Program-made: the position numbers and the translations under genes
The notes under the pieces: generated by a model
What the model saw: only the letters and a program-made list of their open reading frames with translations
Told to the model about the DNA's origin: nothing
Databases searched by the model: none
Assembly (NCBI GenBank): GCA_016933025.1
Contig: JAFGBT010000025.1
Location: forward strand, 1-64,000
Direction of reading: 5' to 3'
DNA: 64,000 nt
Origin: Spirochaetota bacterium
GTDB lineage: Bacteria; Spirochaetota; UBA4802; UBA5550
In this document: positions 33,437 to 42,095 of the stretch, piece after piece
Position numbering within the stretch: the first letter of the stretch is position 1
How the letters are laid out: each line of letters begins with the position of its first letter

Positions 33437-34417
33437 ATGGAATTCAATCTCTCTGCAGGAATGTTCTCATCGGAAGAGAAGTTCAGTCCCCTTGATACCG
33501 CGAAGACTTACGACGTCCTGATTCTGGGAGGCGGGCCGGCCGGCCTCACGGCCGCTGTCTACTGCATGCGCAAGGGTGTGTCGACCGGCATCATCGTCAA
33601 GGAAATCGGCGGTCAGGTGGCGCTGACCGCCGGCATTGAGAACTACATGGGCTACCGCCACATCAACGGCGTCGAGCTTGTCGACAAGTTCAGGGAGCAG
33701 GTCGTCCAGTTCGGCATTGACTATGACGAGGGAGCTTCTATCGCGTCCATTGAGGCGGGTGAGGTCAAGAGGGTCAAGCTCGAGGACGGAAGGGTCTTCT
33801 CAGCGAGGGCGCTCATTGTCGCAACCGGCAAATCGTGGCGCAAGCTCGAAGTCCCGGGCGAGGAGGAGCTCACCGGCCTCGGCGTGGCCTACTGCACGAC
33901 CTGTGACGGGCCCTTTTACACCGGGAAGGACGTCATAGTGGTAGGCGGCGGTAATTCCGGTCTGGAGGCAGCCATAGACCTTGCGCGGATCGCCTCCTCT
34001 GTCACGGTAGTGCAGTTCCTCGACCGGCTCACCGGCGACAGGATCCTTATCGACAAAATGAAGGGCTTCGAAAACGTCCGGGTTCTGTACGAAACGGAGG
34101 TGACATCCATCAACGGAAGCGAAGAGGTGGAATCAGTATCCGTCCGGAACCGGAAGAACGGGGCTGTGGATGAAATACACGCCAAGGGGATTTTTATCGA
34201 GATCGGGCTGGTACCGAACAGCGGCTTTGCGAAGGGTTTCCTGAAACTCAACGAGGCAGGAGAGATCATGGTGGACTGCGCGTGCCGCACGAGCGTCCCC
34301 GGCATATTCGCGGCCGGCGACGTGACCGACGTCCCGTTCAAGCAGATAATAATCGCGGGCGGCGAGGGGGCCAAGGCCGCGCTCTCCGCGTGCAATTACG
34401 TTTTACAAAAATCTTAG
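33437..34417 (+). CDS. trxB: Thioredoxin-disulfide reductase
   Basis: This 326-residue flavoprotein uses NADPH to reduce thioredoxin-type proteins. FAD-binding GGGPAGLTAAVY (31-42), the redox pair C153-TTC-D (AYCTTCDGPFY), NADPH-binding GGGNSGLEAA (about 175) and the C-terminal GIFAAGDVTD are all present. It is slightly long at the N-terminus (about 24 extra residues). The next gene is a two-domain disulfide reductase with a probable selenocysteine, a likely substrate. A perfect 24-bp palindrome overlaps its stop codon. Confidence 0.95.
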   Translation: MEFNLSAGMFSSEEKFSPLDTAKTYDVLILGGGPAGLTAAVYCMRKGVSTGIIVKEIGGQVALTAGIENYMGYRHINGVELVDKFREQVVQFGIDYDEGASIASIEAGEVKRVKLEDGRVFSARALIVATGKSWRKLEVPGEEELTGLGVAYCTTCDGPFYTGKDVIVVGGGNSGLEAAIDLARIASSVTVVQFLDRLTGDRILIDKMKGFENVRVLYETEVTSINGSEEVESVSVRNRKNGAVDEIHAKGIFIEIGLVPNSGFAKGFLKLNEAGEIMVDCACRTSVPGIFAAGDVTDVPFKQIIIAGGEGAKAALSACNYVLQKS

Positions 34418-34439
34418 GCGGCGTTGCGCAACGCCGCCT
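34416..34439. repeat. Perfect 24-bp palindrome overlapping trxB stop
   Basis: aggcggcgttgcgcaacgcc followed by gcct is its own reverse complement, running from inside the TAG stop to 16 bases before the next start. No T-run follows, so it is not a standard terminator; it would form a very stable RNA hairpin just ahead of the gcaggagg ribosome site of the selenoprotein gene. Confidence 0.75.
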
Positions 34440-34455
34440 GCGCAGGAGGTTTTCT

Positions 34456-35100
34456 ATGGCACTATTCGATGAAAACGTCAAGCAGCAGATATCAGGCATT
34501 CTCAAGAACATGAAAGGCCCGGTCAACCTGGACTACTTTACCCAGGAGTTCGAGTGCGCCGCCTGCCGCGAGACCCACTCCTTCGTTGAGGAATTCGCAA
34601 AGCTATCAGACAGGATAAAGCTGTCGATTGATGACTTCCAGAAGGACCGGGCGGCCGCCGACGGCCTCCATATCGACAAGATCCCCGCCATCGCCATAAA
34701 AGACGGTGAAGGCAATGACACGGGCATCAGGTTTTACGGCCTGCCCGGCGGATACGAGATCAACTCGTTTATCGGCAGCGTGCTTGAGGTCTCCGGGCAC
34801 CGGGAGCCTCTGAAAGAACCGGCTGCCTCCCGGGTCGCCGCCGTAAGCAGGGACGTTCACATACAGGTGTTTGTCATGGCCACCTGACCCTACTGCCCCG
34901 GTGCCGTGAGCACCGCCCACCGTCTTGCACTTGAAAATAAAAATATCAGGGCCGACATGGTTGACTCCGCCATATTTCCCCACCTGGTCCAGAAATACCA
35001 GGTGAACGGCGTGCCGAAGATTATCATAAACGAATCGATAAGCATGGTTGGGGCACAGCCGATCGAGAAATTTCTGGATGAGATCGAAAAAATCAGGTGA
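34456..35100 (+). CDS. Probable selenoprotein: two-domain thioredoxin-fold disulfide reductase, Sec144
   Basis: Read through the in-frame TGA at 34885-34887, this gene encodes 214 residues with two thioredoxin-fold domains, like the archaeal/bacterial PDO and 'glutaredoxin-like' proteins. Domain 1 (about 5-115) has a CAAC pair (C34, C37) and a cis-proline loop DKIPAIAI. Domain 2 (about 133-214) has VFVMAT-(TGA)-PYCPGAV, where relatives have a CPYC active site, then VNGVPKIIIN with the cis-proline. The TGA thus occupies the attacking cysteine, and C147 is the resolving residue. Homology continues without a break after the TGA, ending at TGA 35098. A SECIS-like hairpin follows the codon. GCAGGAGG precedes the ATG. 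It is likely recharged by the adjacent TrxB. Automatic annotation would cut it at 34887 and perhaps call a second GTG-started gene at 34906. Confidence 0.85.
34885..34920 (+). promoter_or_regulatory. UGA codon with bacterial SECIS-like hairpin
   Basis: After the TGA (34885-34887) the RNA can form a perfect 6-bp stem CGGTGC (34899-34904) / GCACCG (34910-34915) with the loop CGTGA. The apical loop begins 17 nt after the UGA and has a G in its first two bases. This fits the published bacterial SECIS consensus (loop 16-37 nt after UGA, stem of at least 4 bp, a G among the first two loop bases). It lies inside the coding sequence, as bacterial SECIS elements must. Confidence 0.75.
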
Positions 35101-35131
35101 TGTCCCGGGCCCGGCAGCCCACCTTTTATGC

Positions 35132-35195
35132 TTGACAATATCCGGGATAACGGGAATTTAACCGTATGGTTAATAATATTAAGCGTGCGGTTAAT
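35132..35195 (+). promoter_or_regulatory. tetR promoter with palindromic operator
   Basis: TTGACA (35132-35137) and AATTTA (35155-35160) at 17 bp form a promoter. Directly over the expected start is TTAACCGTATGGTTAA (35158-35173): TTAACC and GGTTAA arms with a 4-bp centre. A further half-site cggttaat lies at 35188-35195. This is probably the self-repression site of the TetR protein that starts at 35198. Confidence 0.6.
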
Positions 35196-35197
35196 AC

Positions 35198-35980
35198 ATG
35201 AGGCGCAGGAAGAGGAACAAACAGCCAGAGACGCATTCGAAGGAGCGTATCTTACGCTCGGCAAAGGGTGAGTTCTCAGAGCGCGGTTTCAGCGGCGCGC
35301 GCATGTCAGCCATCGCGAAACGGGCTGCGGTAAACAAGGCCCTCATCCACTACTATTTCAAGGACAAGGAGACGCTCTACCTTGAGGTGCTCACCCGGAT
35401 TTTCCGCGGCGGCGACGAATCTTTTCCCATCCCGGAATACATGGGAAAGTGGCGCCTCACGCCGTCGCAAAAGCTGTACGTAATCATATTCTTTATGGTC
35501 AACATATTCCTCAAGGCGACGGACCCGGACGCCATGCGTATCATTTTCTGGGAAGTGGCCGAGGGCAAGCGCTACCTGGATTCGCTGATCATGGAATACA
35601 GCATGCCGCGCCAAAAAATACTGCACGCCGTGGTGAAGGAGGGCATCGAGTCGGGAGAATTCGAAACAGATTTTCCGGATCTGGCGGCGGCGAATCTCAG
35701 CACCTTTATCTCTTTCTATTCAATCAACAAACAATTTCACGCGGGAAAGCCTCTCTTCAAGGAGCTGTACGGCGACGCCACGGATGATGATGCGTTTAAT
35801 TTCGTGCTTGAGAACGTGTTCAAGTCGCTCAAGCCTAAGGGCAGGAAGCTCGATGTCCCTGCCATTCCCGAAGATTTAAACAATATCCTGGACGAGGTTC
35901 TCAGGATACTCATTGAGAAGCAGGATGAGGGAGTGAACGAGGAAGTGTTTAAACGCATTGAGGCTGTCCTGCGTCAATGA
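35198..35980 (+). CDS. TetR/AcrR-family transcriptional regulator
   Basis: This 260-residue protein has an N-terminal TetR helix-turn-helix (about 12-60): SKERILRSAKGEFSERGFSG, then MSAIAKRAAVNKALIHYYFK. The ligand-binding helical domain is longer than usual (to 260), with an extra C-terminal stretch (about 205-260). It lies directly after a palindromic operator. A TolC-family gene starts 27 bases downstream, so it likely represses an efflux or export system including that gene. Confidence 0.93.
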   Translation: MRRRKRNKQPETHSKERILRSAKGEFSERGFSGARMSAIAKRAAVNKALIHYYFKDKETLYLEVLTRIFRGGDESFPIPEYMGKWRLTPSQKLYVIIFFMVNIFLKATDPDAMRIIFWEVAEGKRYLDSLIMEYSMPRQKILHAVVKEGIESGEFETDFPDLAAANLSTFISFYSINKQFHAGKPLFKELYGDATDDDAFNFVLENVFKSLKPKGRKLDVPAIPEDLNNILDEVLRILIEKQDEGVNEEVFKRIEAVLRQ

Positions 35981-36007
35981 CGAGATATTTAGCTTTAGGA
36001 GTTTGAT

Positions 36008-37666
36008 ATGAACGGCACGATGACACGGGGAATTTTGATTGCATTGCTTGTCTTAATGGTCCCCGGCGCGGGCGCTCAGCAGGCGTATGATAAATCTTCT
36101 CCGGACAAGAACGGAACAGAGAAGACCGCCGTACCGGACGCTGCGGAGCGTGCGAAGAGGGAGAGCAGACAGATGAAGATCGAGCTGTCTGACGAGCCGG
36201 CACTCGTACTCGGGTCGATGAAAATTACCATAGGCCAGGCGATAGAGTGGGCCGTGAAGCAGAATTTCGACATGCTCTCGGTGAGCTATGACGTGGCGAT
36301 GGTCGATTCCATGTACAACCAGTTTCAGAAGAAATTCGCGCCGGTGCTCGCTGCGGAAGCCGGGGGCGCCTACAAGGAGTTCACGCCCTCCGAAAAGTCA
36401 TTTGCCGGACGGAACGTGCTGAAGGCCGATGGGAGCCTGTCGATCTACAAGAATTTTTCGTCGGGCACCACGCTCATCGCGGGTCTCTCGCATGAATATG
36501 ACGATTTCGCCCGGAGCAAGACCGGGTCGGGCATGCTGTTTTCGGGCATGCTGGGGCCGGACAACATGCACAAGCCGACCGTCTTCATTTCAATCCAGCA
36601 GGAGTTACTAAAGAACGCATTCGGGATCAACGACCGCCAGGTCGCGAAGATACTGAAGAACGCCTCGACCATGCAGAAAGAGGGGATCGTGTTCCAGCTT
36701 TCCCTGGTCGTCGTCGGCGTTATCGGCGACTACTGGAGCACGGTGATGGCCAAGACTTCCCTGGAAAACGCGGAGCTCCAGGTGCGGGAGACGAAGAAGG
36801 TGCGGGACATCACCGCCCGCAACGCGGCCTACGGGCTTGCGGACGATTACACATTGAACCTCTACAATTCGATGCTCGCGGGCGCGGAGGCAAAGATGGC
36901 GATGATTCGCCAGAAATACCGGATGTCGCTCAGAGAGTTCCTCACCACGATAAACGTCGACGAGAACATGGAAGTGAGCGGGACAGCGGTTTTTTCCAAC
37001 AAGTACCCTTCAATCAATATCGAAGAATCCCTTAAAACGGCATACGACAGGCGGGCGGATTACAAGATCGCGCAGATGAGCCTCGAGAACGCGAAGATGA
37101 GTGTGAGAATCAATGAAAACAATTCTCTCCCGGCCCTGACTGCCGTGATAAATGCCGCGTCGATCGGGGAACAGAGAAATTTTGCCGGCGCCATGGGAGA
37201 GGTCGCGAGCGTTGAGTATCCCGCGATCGAGGGAAAGCTCAAGATGACTTATCCGATCGGGGACAAGGGACTGTACACGGACGAGAGGAACGCCCGTTTC
37301 AAGCTGAAGCAGGCGCAGATACAGCTTGATAAGTACCGGCGGAAGGTCAAGGATGACGTCATGAACGCCGTGGAATCCATCGAATCGACCTACCGGATGT
37401 ACCAGAAGGCGATGGAGGCGCGAAAGCAGTCGGAGCTCTTCTACAAAGGCATGTTGAGGGACCTCAGACTCGGCCGGCTGAACTCCGCCATCGTGATCAA
37501 CGGCCTCAACGCACTGGTGCAGAGCCGCGAGGGCGAGCTCCAGGCCCTGGTGGGCTATAATCTGTCCCTTCTGATGTACGACGTGGCAAGGAACGAGCTT
37601 TTCAGCAAGTACAAGATCGACGTGGACAAATACATACCTAAAGACATAAAGAAGACGTCGCGCTAG
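36008..37666 (+). CDS. TolC-family outer-membrane protein
   Basis: This 552-residue protein has a signal peptide (1-24), a charged linker and two outer-membrane-efflux (TolC) repeats. The helical segments ITIGQAIEWAVKQNFDMLSV, VRETKKVRDITARNAAYGLA and the C-terminal MNAVESIESTYRMYQKAMEA are typical of the periplasmic tunnel helices. It is probably the outer-membrane channel of a tripartite pump or type I secretion system. No fusion protein or inner-membrane pump follows; the next gene is a signalling phosphatase 223 bp away. GGAG lies seven bases before the ATG. Confidence 0.85.
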   Translation: MNGTMTRGILIALLVLMVPGAGAQQAYDKSSPDKNGTEKTAVPDAAERAKRESRQMKIELSDEPALVLGSMKITIGQAIEWAVKQNFDMLSVSYDVAMVDSMYNQFQKKFAPVLAAEAGGAYKEFTPSEKSFAGRNVLKADGSLSIYKNFSSGTTLIAGLSHEYDDFARSKTGSGMLFSGMLGPDNMHKPTVFISIQQELLKNAFGINDRQVAKILKNASTMQKEGIVFQLSLVVVGVIGDYWSTVMAKTSLENAELQVRETKKVRDITARNAAYGLADDYTLNLYNSMLAGAEAKMAMIRQKYRMSLREFLTTINVDENMEVSGTAVFSNKYPSINIEESLKTAYDRRADYKIAQMSLENAKMSVRINENNSLPALTAVINAASIGEQRNFAGAMGEVASVEYPAIEGKLKMTYPIGDKGLYTDERNARFKLKQAQIQLDKYRRKVKDDVMNAVESIESTYRMYQKAMEARKQSELFYKGMLRDLRLGRLNSAIVINGLNALVQSREGELQALVGYNLSLLMYDVARNELFSKYKIDVDKYIPKDIKKTSR

Positions 37667-37889
37667 CCCGCACCGGCGGCCCGGTTATGGGAATGAAGGG
37701 TCATGAGATACCGGCCAGGCCAATAGTATAATCGCCAGCATAGTCGGCATTCTTGCAGATGTGTTCTCCTCAGGTTGTATCGAGTAACATCTTCATAGTC
37801 CAATCTTTAATTATTTGACGATTTTAATGTACGATGATATACTTGTAGTATCGTCTCTATTCGATTGTATTTTATAAAACAATAAAACA

Positions 37890-39950
37890 ATGAAGATTCA
37901 TAAAGATCTCAAGGGCAGAATAAGGAAATATTTTGGCGCCCTGAAATCAGTACCACCCAAACTCCGCGGCTTTATTGATGACATTAATAATGATTATTAC
38001 CGAATTTCTGAGAGAACAGATGATACTCTTGGGGATGCCAATCTCTTCCGCCTCCTGTCCAGGAACGTTACGGATGTCATCTGGACCATGGATCTTCTGC
38101 TCAGACTCCAGTACGTTACCCCGTCATGCCGGGTGCTGACCGGCTATACCCCTGACGAATTATTGAAAATGACGCTCGAAGAGTTTGTGACTCCCGAGAC
38201 GCTGAAACTCTGCTATACCACCTTGCTGAGGGAGCTTGATAATCAGAGGACCGGCGGGCAGGACTGGCGCAGGCCCGTCTTCCTTGACTGCCAGTTTCGG
38301 CGCAAGGACAGCACCCTTATATGGGCCGAGATACGGGTCGCCTTTATCATGGAAGGCAACCGGCCGAAAGGAATCATCGGCGTCTGCAGGGACATCTCGG
38401 CCCGCCGCGAAATGGAAGAGAGGCTCAGGCAGAGCGAGGAGCAGTACCGCTCCATACTGGAGACCATCGAGGACGGCTATTATGAAGTCGATCTTGCCGG
38501 GAGATACGTTTTTTTCAACTCGGCCTTCTGCCGGATGATAGGATATACGCCGGATGAGCTCATGGGAATGAGTTTCAGGCAGATTGTGCCGGAAGAATCG
38601 CATAAAAAAATATTCAAACTCTACAATAAACTTTACACTGAAGGGGTGCAGGAGCGGCTGACGAGAAGCCGATATATCCGCAAGGACGGCGTCGTCCGGC
38701 ACGCCGAGGGTTCTATTTCGCTCCGGTTCGACTCCGAGGGGAACAAAATCGGCTTCTGCGGAATCATAAGAGATATTACCGATAAGATCGCAATGGAGGA
38801 TTCTCTGCGCCAGAGCGAGCAGAAGTGGCGAAGCCTGTACAACAGCATTCCCGGCGGCAGCTTCGTAGTCGACAGGAACCGTATCATTACCGACGCCAAT
38901 GCCATTACCTGCATGATCGCCGGGTATACCTACGGCGAGCTGGTCGGGGAGAAATGCAGCATTATCTGCCAGGAAGATCCGGAAACCTGCACCTGCCCGA
39001 TAGCCGGGGAAAACAGTGAAAAGGTCGACAACGTCGAATCAGCGCTGAAAACGAAAGACGGAAGGATTATTCCGATTATTAAGAGCGCCCATCGGATGAG
39101 GAGCGGTGAAGAAGAAATGGTACTGGCGAATTTTCATGATATCAGCCGAATGAAGGAGATCGAAGAGGCGCTCCGCACGAGTGAGGAAAGTTTACGGAAA
39201 AGGAATGATGCGATCGAGAAGGACCTGCTGACCGCCCAGCTTATCCAGCGTTCCCTCCTCTCGGTGAACCTGCCGAAGCTTGAATGGGTCAAGGTCGATT
39301 ACCGCTATCTTCCTCTTGACGCGGTGGGCGGGGATTACTTCTCATTAACCCAGCTCCGCGAGGGCGGGATGGGCGTATTCATCGGCGACGTGTCGAGCCA
39401 TGGCGTGACCGCCGCGCTCTTCCTCTCGCTGGTGAAGGCGACGTCGGAGCGGATCTGCCGCGACCACGCCCTTCAGCCGCTCCAGTTCGTAAACATGCTC
39501 AACGCTGAGCTCTACAACAACATGCCGCTGAGCTTCCTCACGGCAACCTACGGCGTGTTCGGCGTCTCCTGTAACGGCGTTACGCCGTTTACCTTCAGCT
39601 CGGCCGGCCACCCGTATCCGATCCTCTTCAGGGCCGATGCCGGAACGGCCGAGTACGTCCGGTGCAAGGGGACCCTCATCGGCATGTTCGAGCAGCTCGA
39701 TTTTCATGAGACGACCGTCCACTTGATGAAAGGTGACCGGATATTCCTCTACACGGACGGGATCCCGGAAACCGTAAACGAAAAAAAAGACCTTATCGGA
39801 TACGAGCGGCTCCCCGAATTAATCAGGGACTGCAACAGCGAATCTCTGGAGGAGACGCTGGATAATATAATTGGCGAGATCAACGCATTCAGGGGCGGGG
39901 CCGGTCTCTGCGACGACATCGTGCTCCTCGGCTTTGAGGTTATCGGCTGA
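37890..39950 (+). CDS. Triple-PAS SpoIIE-type phosphatase
   Basis: This 686-residue cytosolic protein has three PAS domains (about 50-175, 188-300 and 312-430; each ends in a PAC-like stretch such as GIIGVCRDISARREME). A short coiled coil (about 430-455) leads to a SpoIIE/PP2C domain (about 460-686). Metal motifs VGGDYF, IGDVSSHG and DDIVLLGFE are present. PAS domains probably sense redox state, oxygen or a small ligand; the third contains several cysteines (CSIICQEDPETCTCP), which might bind metal or heme. The output should be dephosphorylation of a STAS-type antagonist. No ribosome site is evident at this start. Confidence 0.9.
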   Translation: MKIHKDLKGRIRKYFGALKSVPPKLRGFIDDINNDYYRISERTDDTLGDANLFRLLSRNVTDVIWTMDLLLRLQYVTPSCRVLTGYTPDELLKMTLEEFVTPETLKLCYTTLLRELDNQRTGGQDWRRPVFLDCQFRRKDSTLIWAEIRVAFIMEGNRPKGIIGVCRDISARREMEERLRQSEEQYRSILETIEDGYYEVDLAGRYVFFNSAFCRMIGYTPDELMGMSFRQIVPEESHKKIFKLYNKLYTEGVQERLTRSRYIRKDGVVRHAEGSISLRFDSEGNKIGFCGIIRDITDKIAMEDSLRQSEQKWRSLYNSIPGGSFVVDRNRIITDANAITCMIAGYTYGELVGEKCSIICQEDPETCTCPIAGENSEKVDNVESALKTKDGRIIPIIKSAHRMRSGEEEMVLANFHDISRMKEIEEALRTSEESLRKRNDAIEKDLLTAQLIQRSLLSVNLPKLEWVKVDYRYLPLDAVGGDYFSLTQLREGGMGVFIGDVSSHGVTAALFLSLVKATSERICRDHALQPLQFVNMLNAELYNNMPLSFLTATYGVFGVSCNGVTPFTFSSAGHPYPILFRADAGTAEYVRCKGTLIGMFEQLDFHETTVHLMKGDRIFLYTDGIPETVNEKKDLIGYERLPELIRDCNSESLEETLDNIIGEINAFRGGAGLCDDIVLLGFEVIG

Positions 39951-40004
39951 TAAACGAGGCCCGCTGACGCGATACGCCATCCATTAATTCTGCGGAGGTA
40001 GAAT

Positions 40005-40652
40005 ATGAAAAAGAGTGTTGCCCCGGCGATTTTAGCGGCAGCGGTTATCTGCCTTTTTTGCGGCAGGGATAACACCGGATCATGTTGCGCCGGGGTCGCG
40101 CCCGCTAATGAGGGCGCGCGGGCGTTAACAGTCTGTATCGCCGCCGCAGAATCGGAGCTTGAAGCGGAAGGGTCGAATGCGGACAGGACCGGCTATGCCG
40201 GGCCGGCGAGAGAGATCAAACCGGAGCGGGTTGATCCAGCGACAGGGGACTCGGGCGGCACACGGTATTCCTCCGGGCGTAACGCTCCGTCCGGTTCGGC
40301 CGCCGCGCGGACACCCGAGGCGTCAACAGCCAAAAAGAGCGGGCGGGCTTCAAAGTCTGTGACAGCGGCATCGGATTCAGACGCTTCGCGCAAAACGGCG
40401 GCCGATACGGGGCCTTCGGCGGAGAGGAGCCCGGATAAAACCAGCGGCGTAAACGGGGCGGGGGCGAAGGAGACGGCAGGAGGCATGGCGGCGTCGGAAG
40501 CGCGGGACAACAAACAAGGTGCGCCGGCGACGCGCAAAGAGGAGAACGTCTCAGAAGATAATGAAGATTCAATGGCCGGCACCAGAGAGAAGTACGCGGC
40601 TCCGGAAGGCCTGCTCGCCAAGCCGAGGGTCGACCCCCCGGAAGTGAAATGA
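40005..40652 (+). CDS. Low-complexity probable lipoprotein
   Basis: This 215-residue protein has a signal sequence whose end, AAVICLFCGRDN, could be a relaxed spirochaete-type lipobox (modification at the Cys of LFCG). The remainder is almost wholly Ala/Ser/Gly/Glu/Lys-rich and likely disordered (EARDNKQGAPATRKEE). No fold is recognised. GCGGAGG lies seven bases before the ATG, so translation is credible, but GC-rich low-complexity frames can be spurious. It converges on the phosphatase gene at 40653 with no gap. Confidence 0.55.
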   Translation: MKKSVAPAILAAAVICLFCGRDNTGSCCAGVAPANEGARALTVCIAAAESELEAEGSNADRTGYAGPAREIKPERVDPATGDSGGTRYSSGRNAPSGSAAARTPEASTAKKSGRASKSVTAASDSDASRKTAADTGPSAERSPDKTSGVNGAGAKETAGGMAASEARDNKQGAPATRKEENVSEDNEDSMAGTREKYAAPEGLLAKPRVDPPEVK

Positions 40653-42095
40653 CTACTTGCGCTTCAGGATGACGATCGTGGCGTCGTCTTTCAGACGATA
40701 GTTCCTGATTTCGCCGAGGAGTTTGTCTTTTATAAGATTGACATCGCCTGACGATTTGCAATATTTCTTGAATATGTTTGCGAGTTGGTCCTGGCCGAAC
40801 ATTTTTCCTTCGGCGTCCACCGCCTCGGTGATGCCGTCCGTGAAGAGGAAGAGCACATCCCCTTTTTTCATATTAAACGAATCGTCGTCGCACATGCCGT
40901 CGATTTTTTCCAGCAGGCCGATCCACATGCCGCGCGTCTCCACGAGCTCAACGCGCTTCTTGAGATTGCGGTAGACCATCATGTCCTGGTGCAGGCCGGA
41001 AAAGACGAATTTTCCCCTCTCCTCGCAGGCGAGCACGGTGATGGTCATGTATTTTTTTTCGCCGAAGCGCTGTATGTTCCTCGATATGACGTGGTTGATG
41101 GTGTTCAGCAGCCTGGTCGGGTTCTGTTTAGGGTATTGTCTCAGGACCGTCTGGATGGAGGTCTGCACCATCATCATCACGAGGCCGGCCGAGACCCCGT
41201 GACCGGAGACGTCGCCTATCACGATCCAGTTTTTGTTTCCCACGTTGATGATGTCATAGTAGTCCCCCCCGACCTCGTCGGCGGGGATCATGGTGGCGGT
41301 GATATCATATCCTTTGATTGACGGGGCCTCCGGCAGGAGTATCGTCTGTATCTTGCGGGCAAGCTCCATCTCGCCCCAGAGGGCCTCCATCGCCTTTGAT
41401 AGCTTTTCGTGGGACTCGTTGAGCTGATCGCGCTTCACAAGAAAATTGAAGCTCACAATGCCGAGGACTATCACCAGAAACCCGAGGAAGATAAAGGTGA
41501 CCCCGGTGTTCTGCAGCACGCTTTTGATCGACACGTTGATGCTCATCGTCTCTTCTGTCTGTTTCCTCATCTTTTCCCTGAGAAGGTTGCTCAACTCCGT
41601 ATCGATTGACGAAAAAACTTTCAGCATCGCGTTGCCGTAAAACGTCCCCTGGTCCACGTACGCGTTCGCCACCTCGATCCCGACTTCATAGTAGGTATTG
41701 ATGGCGACGTCGATCTCTTCGATTTTCTTGATCTCGGCCGGATCATCGGCAAACATTTTTTTCAGGTTATCAATCTCCTTGAGGGCCTGCTGGTAATAGG
41801 CTTCCGCCTCTTTAAAACCGCTGTCGTAGCCCTTTTCGTTGCGGGTCGCGCCGACATAGTAGAGCCACTTCTGCATGTTCATGACGTTCCGCTCGAGCCG
41901 CACATATGCGAACGCGCCGGGAAGGGTTGTTTCAATGGCGTGGTTCGCCCTGTTCGCGTTTTTGCCGGTCACTACCGCTTCAATGATGAAGAACGCGAGG
42001 ATGGGAATCAATATCGCGGCGGTTATTGTTACGATTTTCCTGTATTGTATGAAAAAGTTTTTCATGCTGACGATGTATGATTTGATATCCTTCAT
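40653..42095 (-). CDS. Membrane-bound SpoIIE-type phosphatase
   Basis: This 480-residue protein has an N-terminal membrane helix (about 18-42), an extracytoplasmic four-helix sensor (about 45-195), a second helix (about 197-220), a coiled-coil linker (about 222-260) and a PP2C/SpoIIE domain (about 265-480). Motifs are VGGDYYDIINVG, IGDVSGHGVSAGLVMMMVQT and DDATIVILKRK. AGGAG lies eight bases before the ATG at 42095; the longer frame to 42176 would start without a ribosome site. It is the third SpoIIE-type phosphatase in the window and differs in its sensor. Confidence 0.9.
   Translation of the reverse strand: MKDIKSYIVSMKNFFIQYRKIVTITAAILIPILAFFIIEAVVTGKNANRANHAIETTLPGAFAYVRLERNVMNMQKWLYYVGATRNEKGYDSGFKEAEAYYQQALKEIDNLKKMFADDPAEIKKIEEIDVAINTYYEVGIEVANAYVDQGTFYGNAMLKVFSSIDTELSNLLREKMRKQTEETMSINVSIKSVLQNTGVTFIFLGFLVIVLGIVSFNFLVKRDQLNESHEKLSKAMEALWGEMELARKIQTILLPEAPSIKGYDITATMIPADEVGGDYYDIINVGNKNWIVIGDVSGHGVSAGLVMMMVQTSIQTVLRQYPKQNPTRLLNTINHVISRNIQRFGEKKYMTITVLACEERGKFVFSGLHQDMMVYRNLKKRVELVETRGMWIGLLEKIDGMCDDDSFNMKKGDVLFLFTDGITEAVDAEGKMFGQDQLANIFKKYCKSSGDVNLIKDKLLGEIRNYRLKDDATIVILKRK

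Noticed and set aside
34906-35100. A separate small GTG-started gene after the TGA at 34885
   Set aside because: It has no ribosome site, starts in the middle of a thioredoxin-fold domain just past the active site, and is in frame with the upstream gene; read-through as a selenoprotein explains it better.
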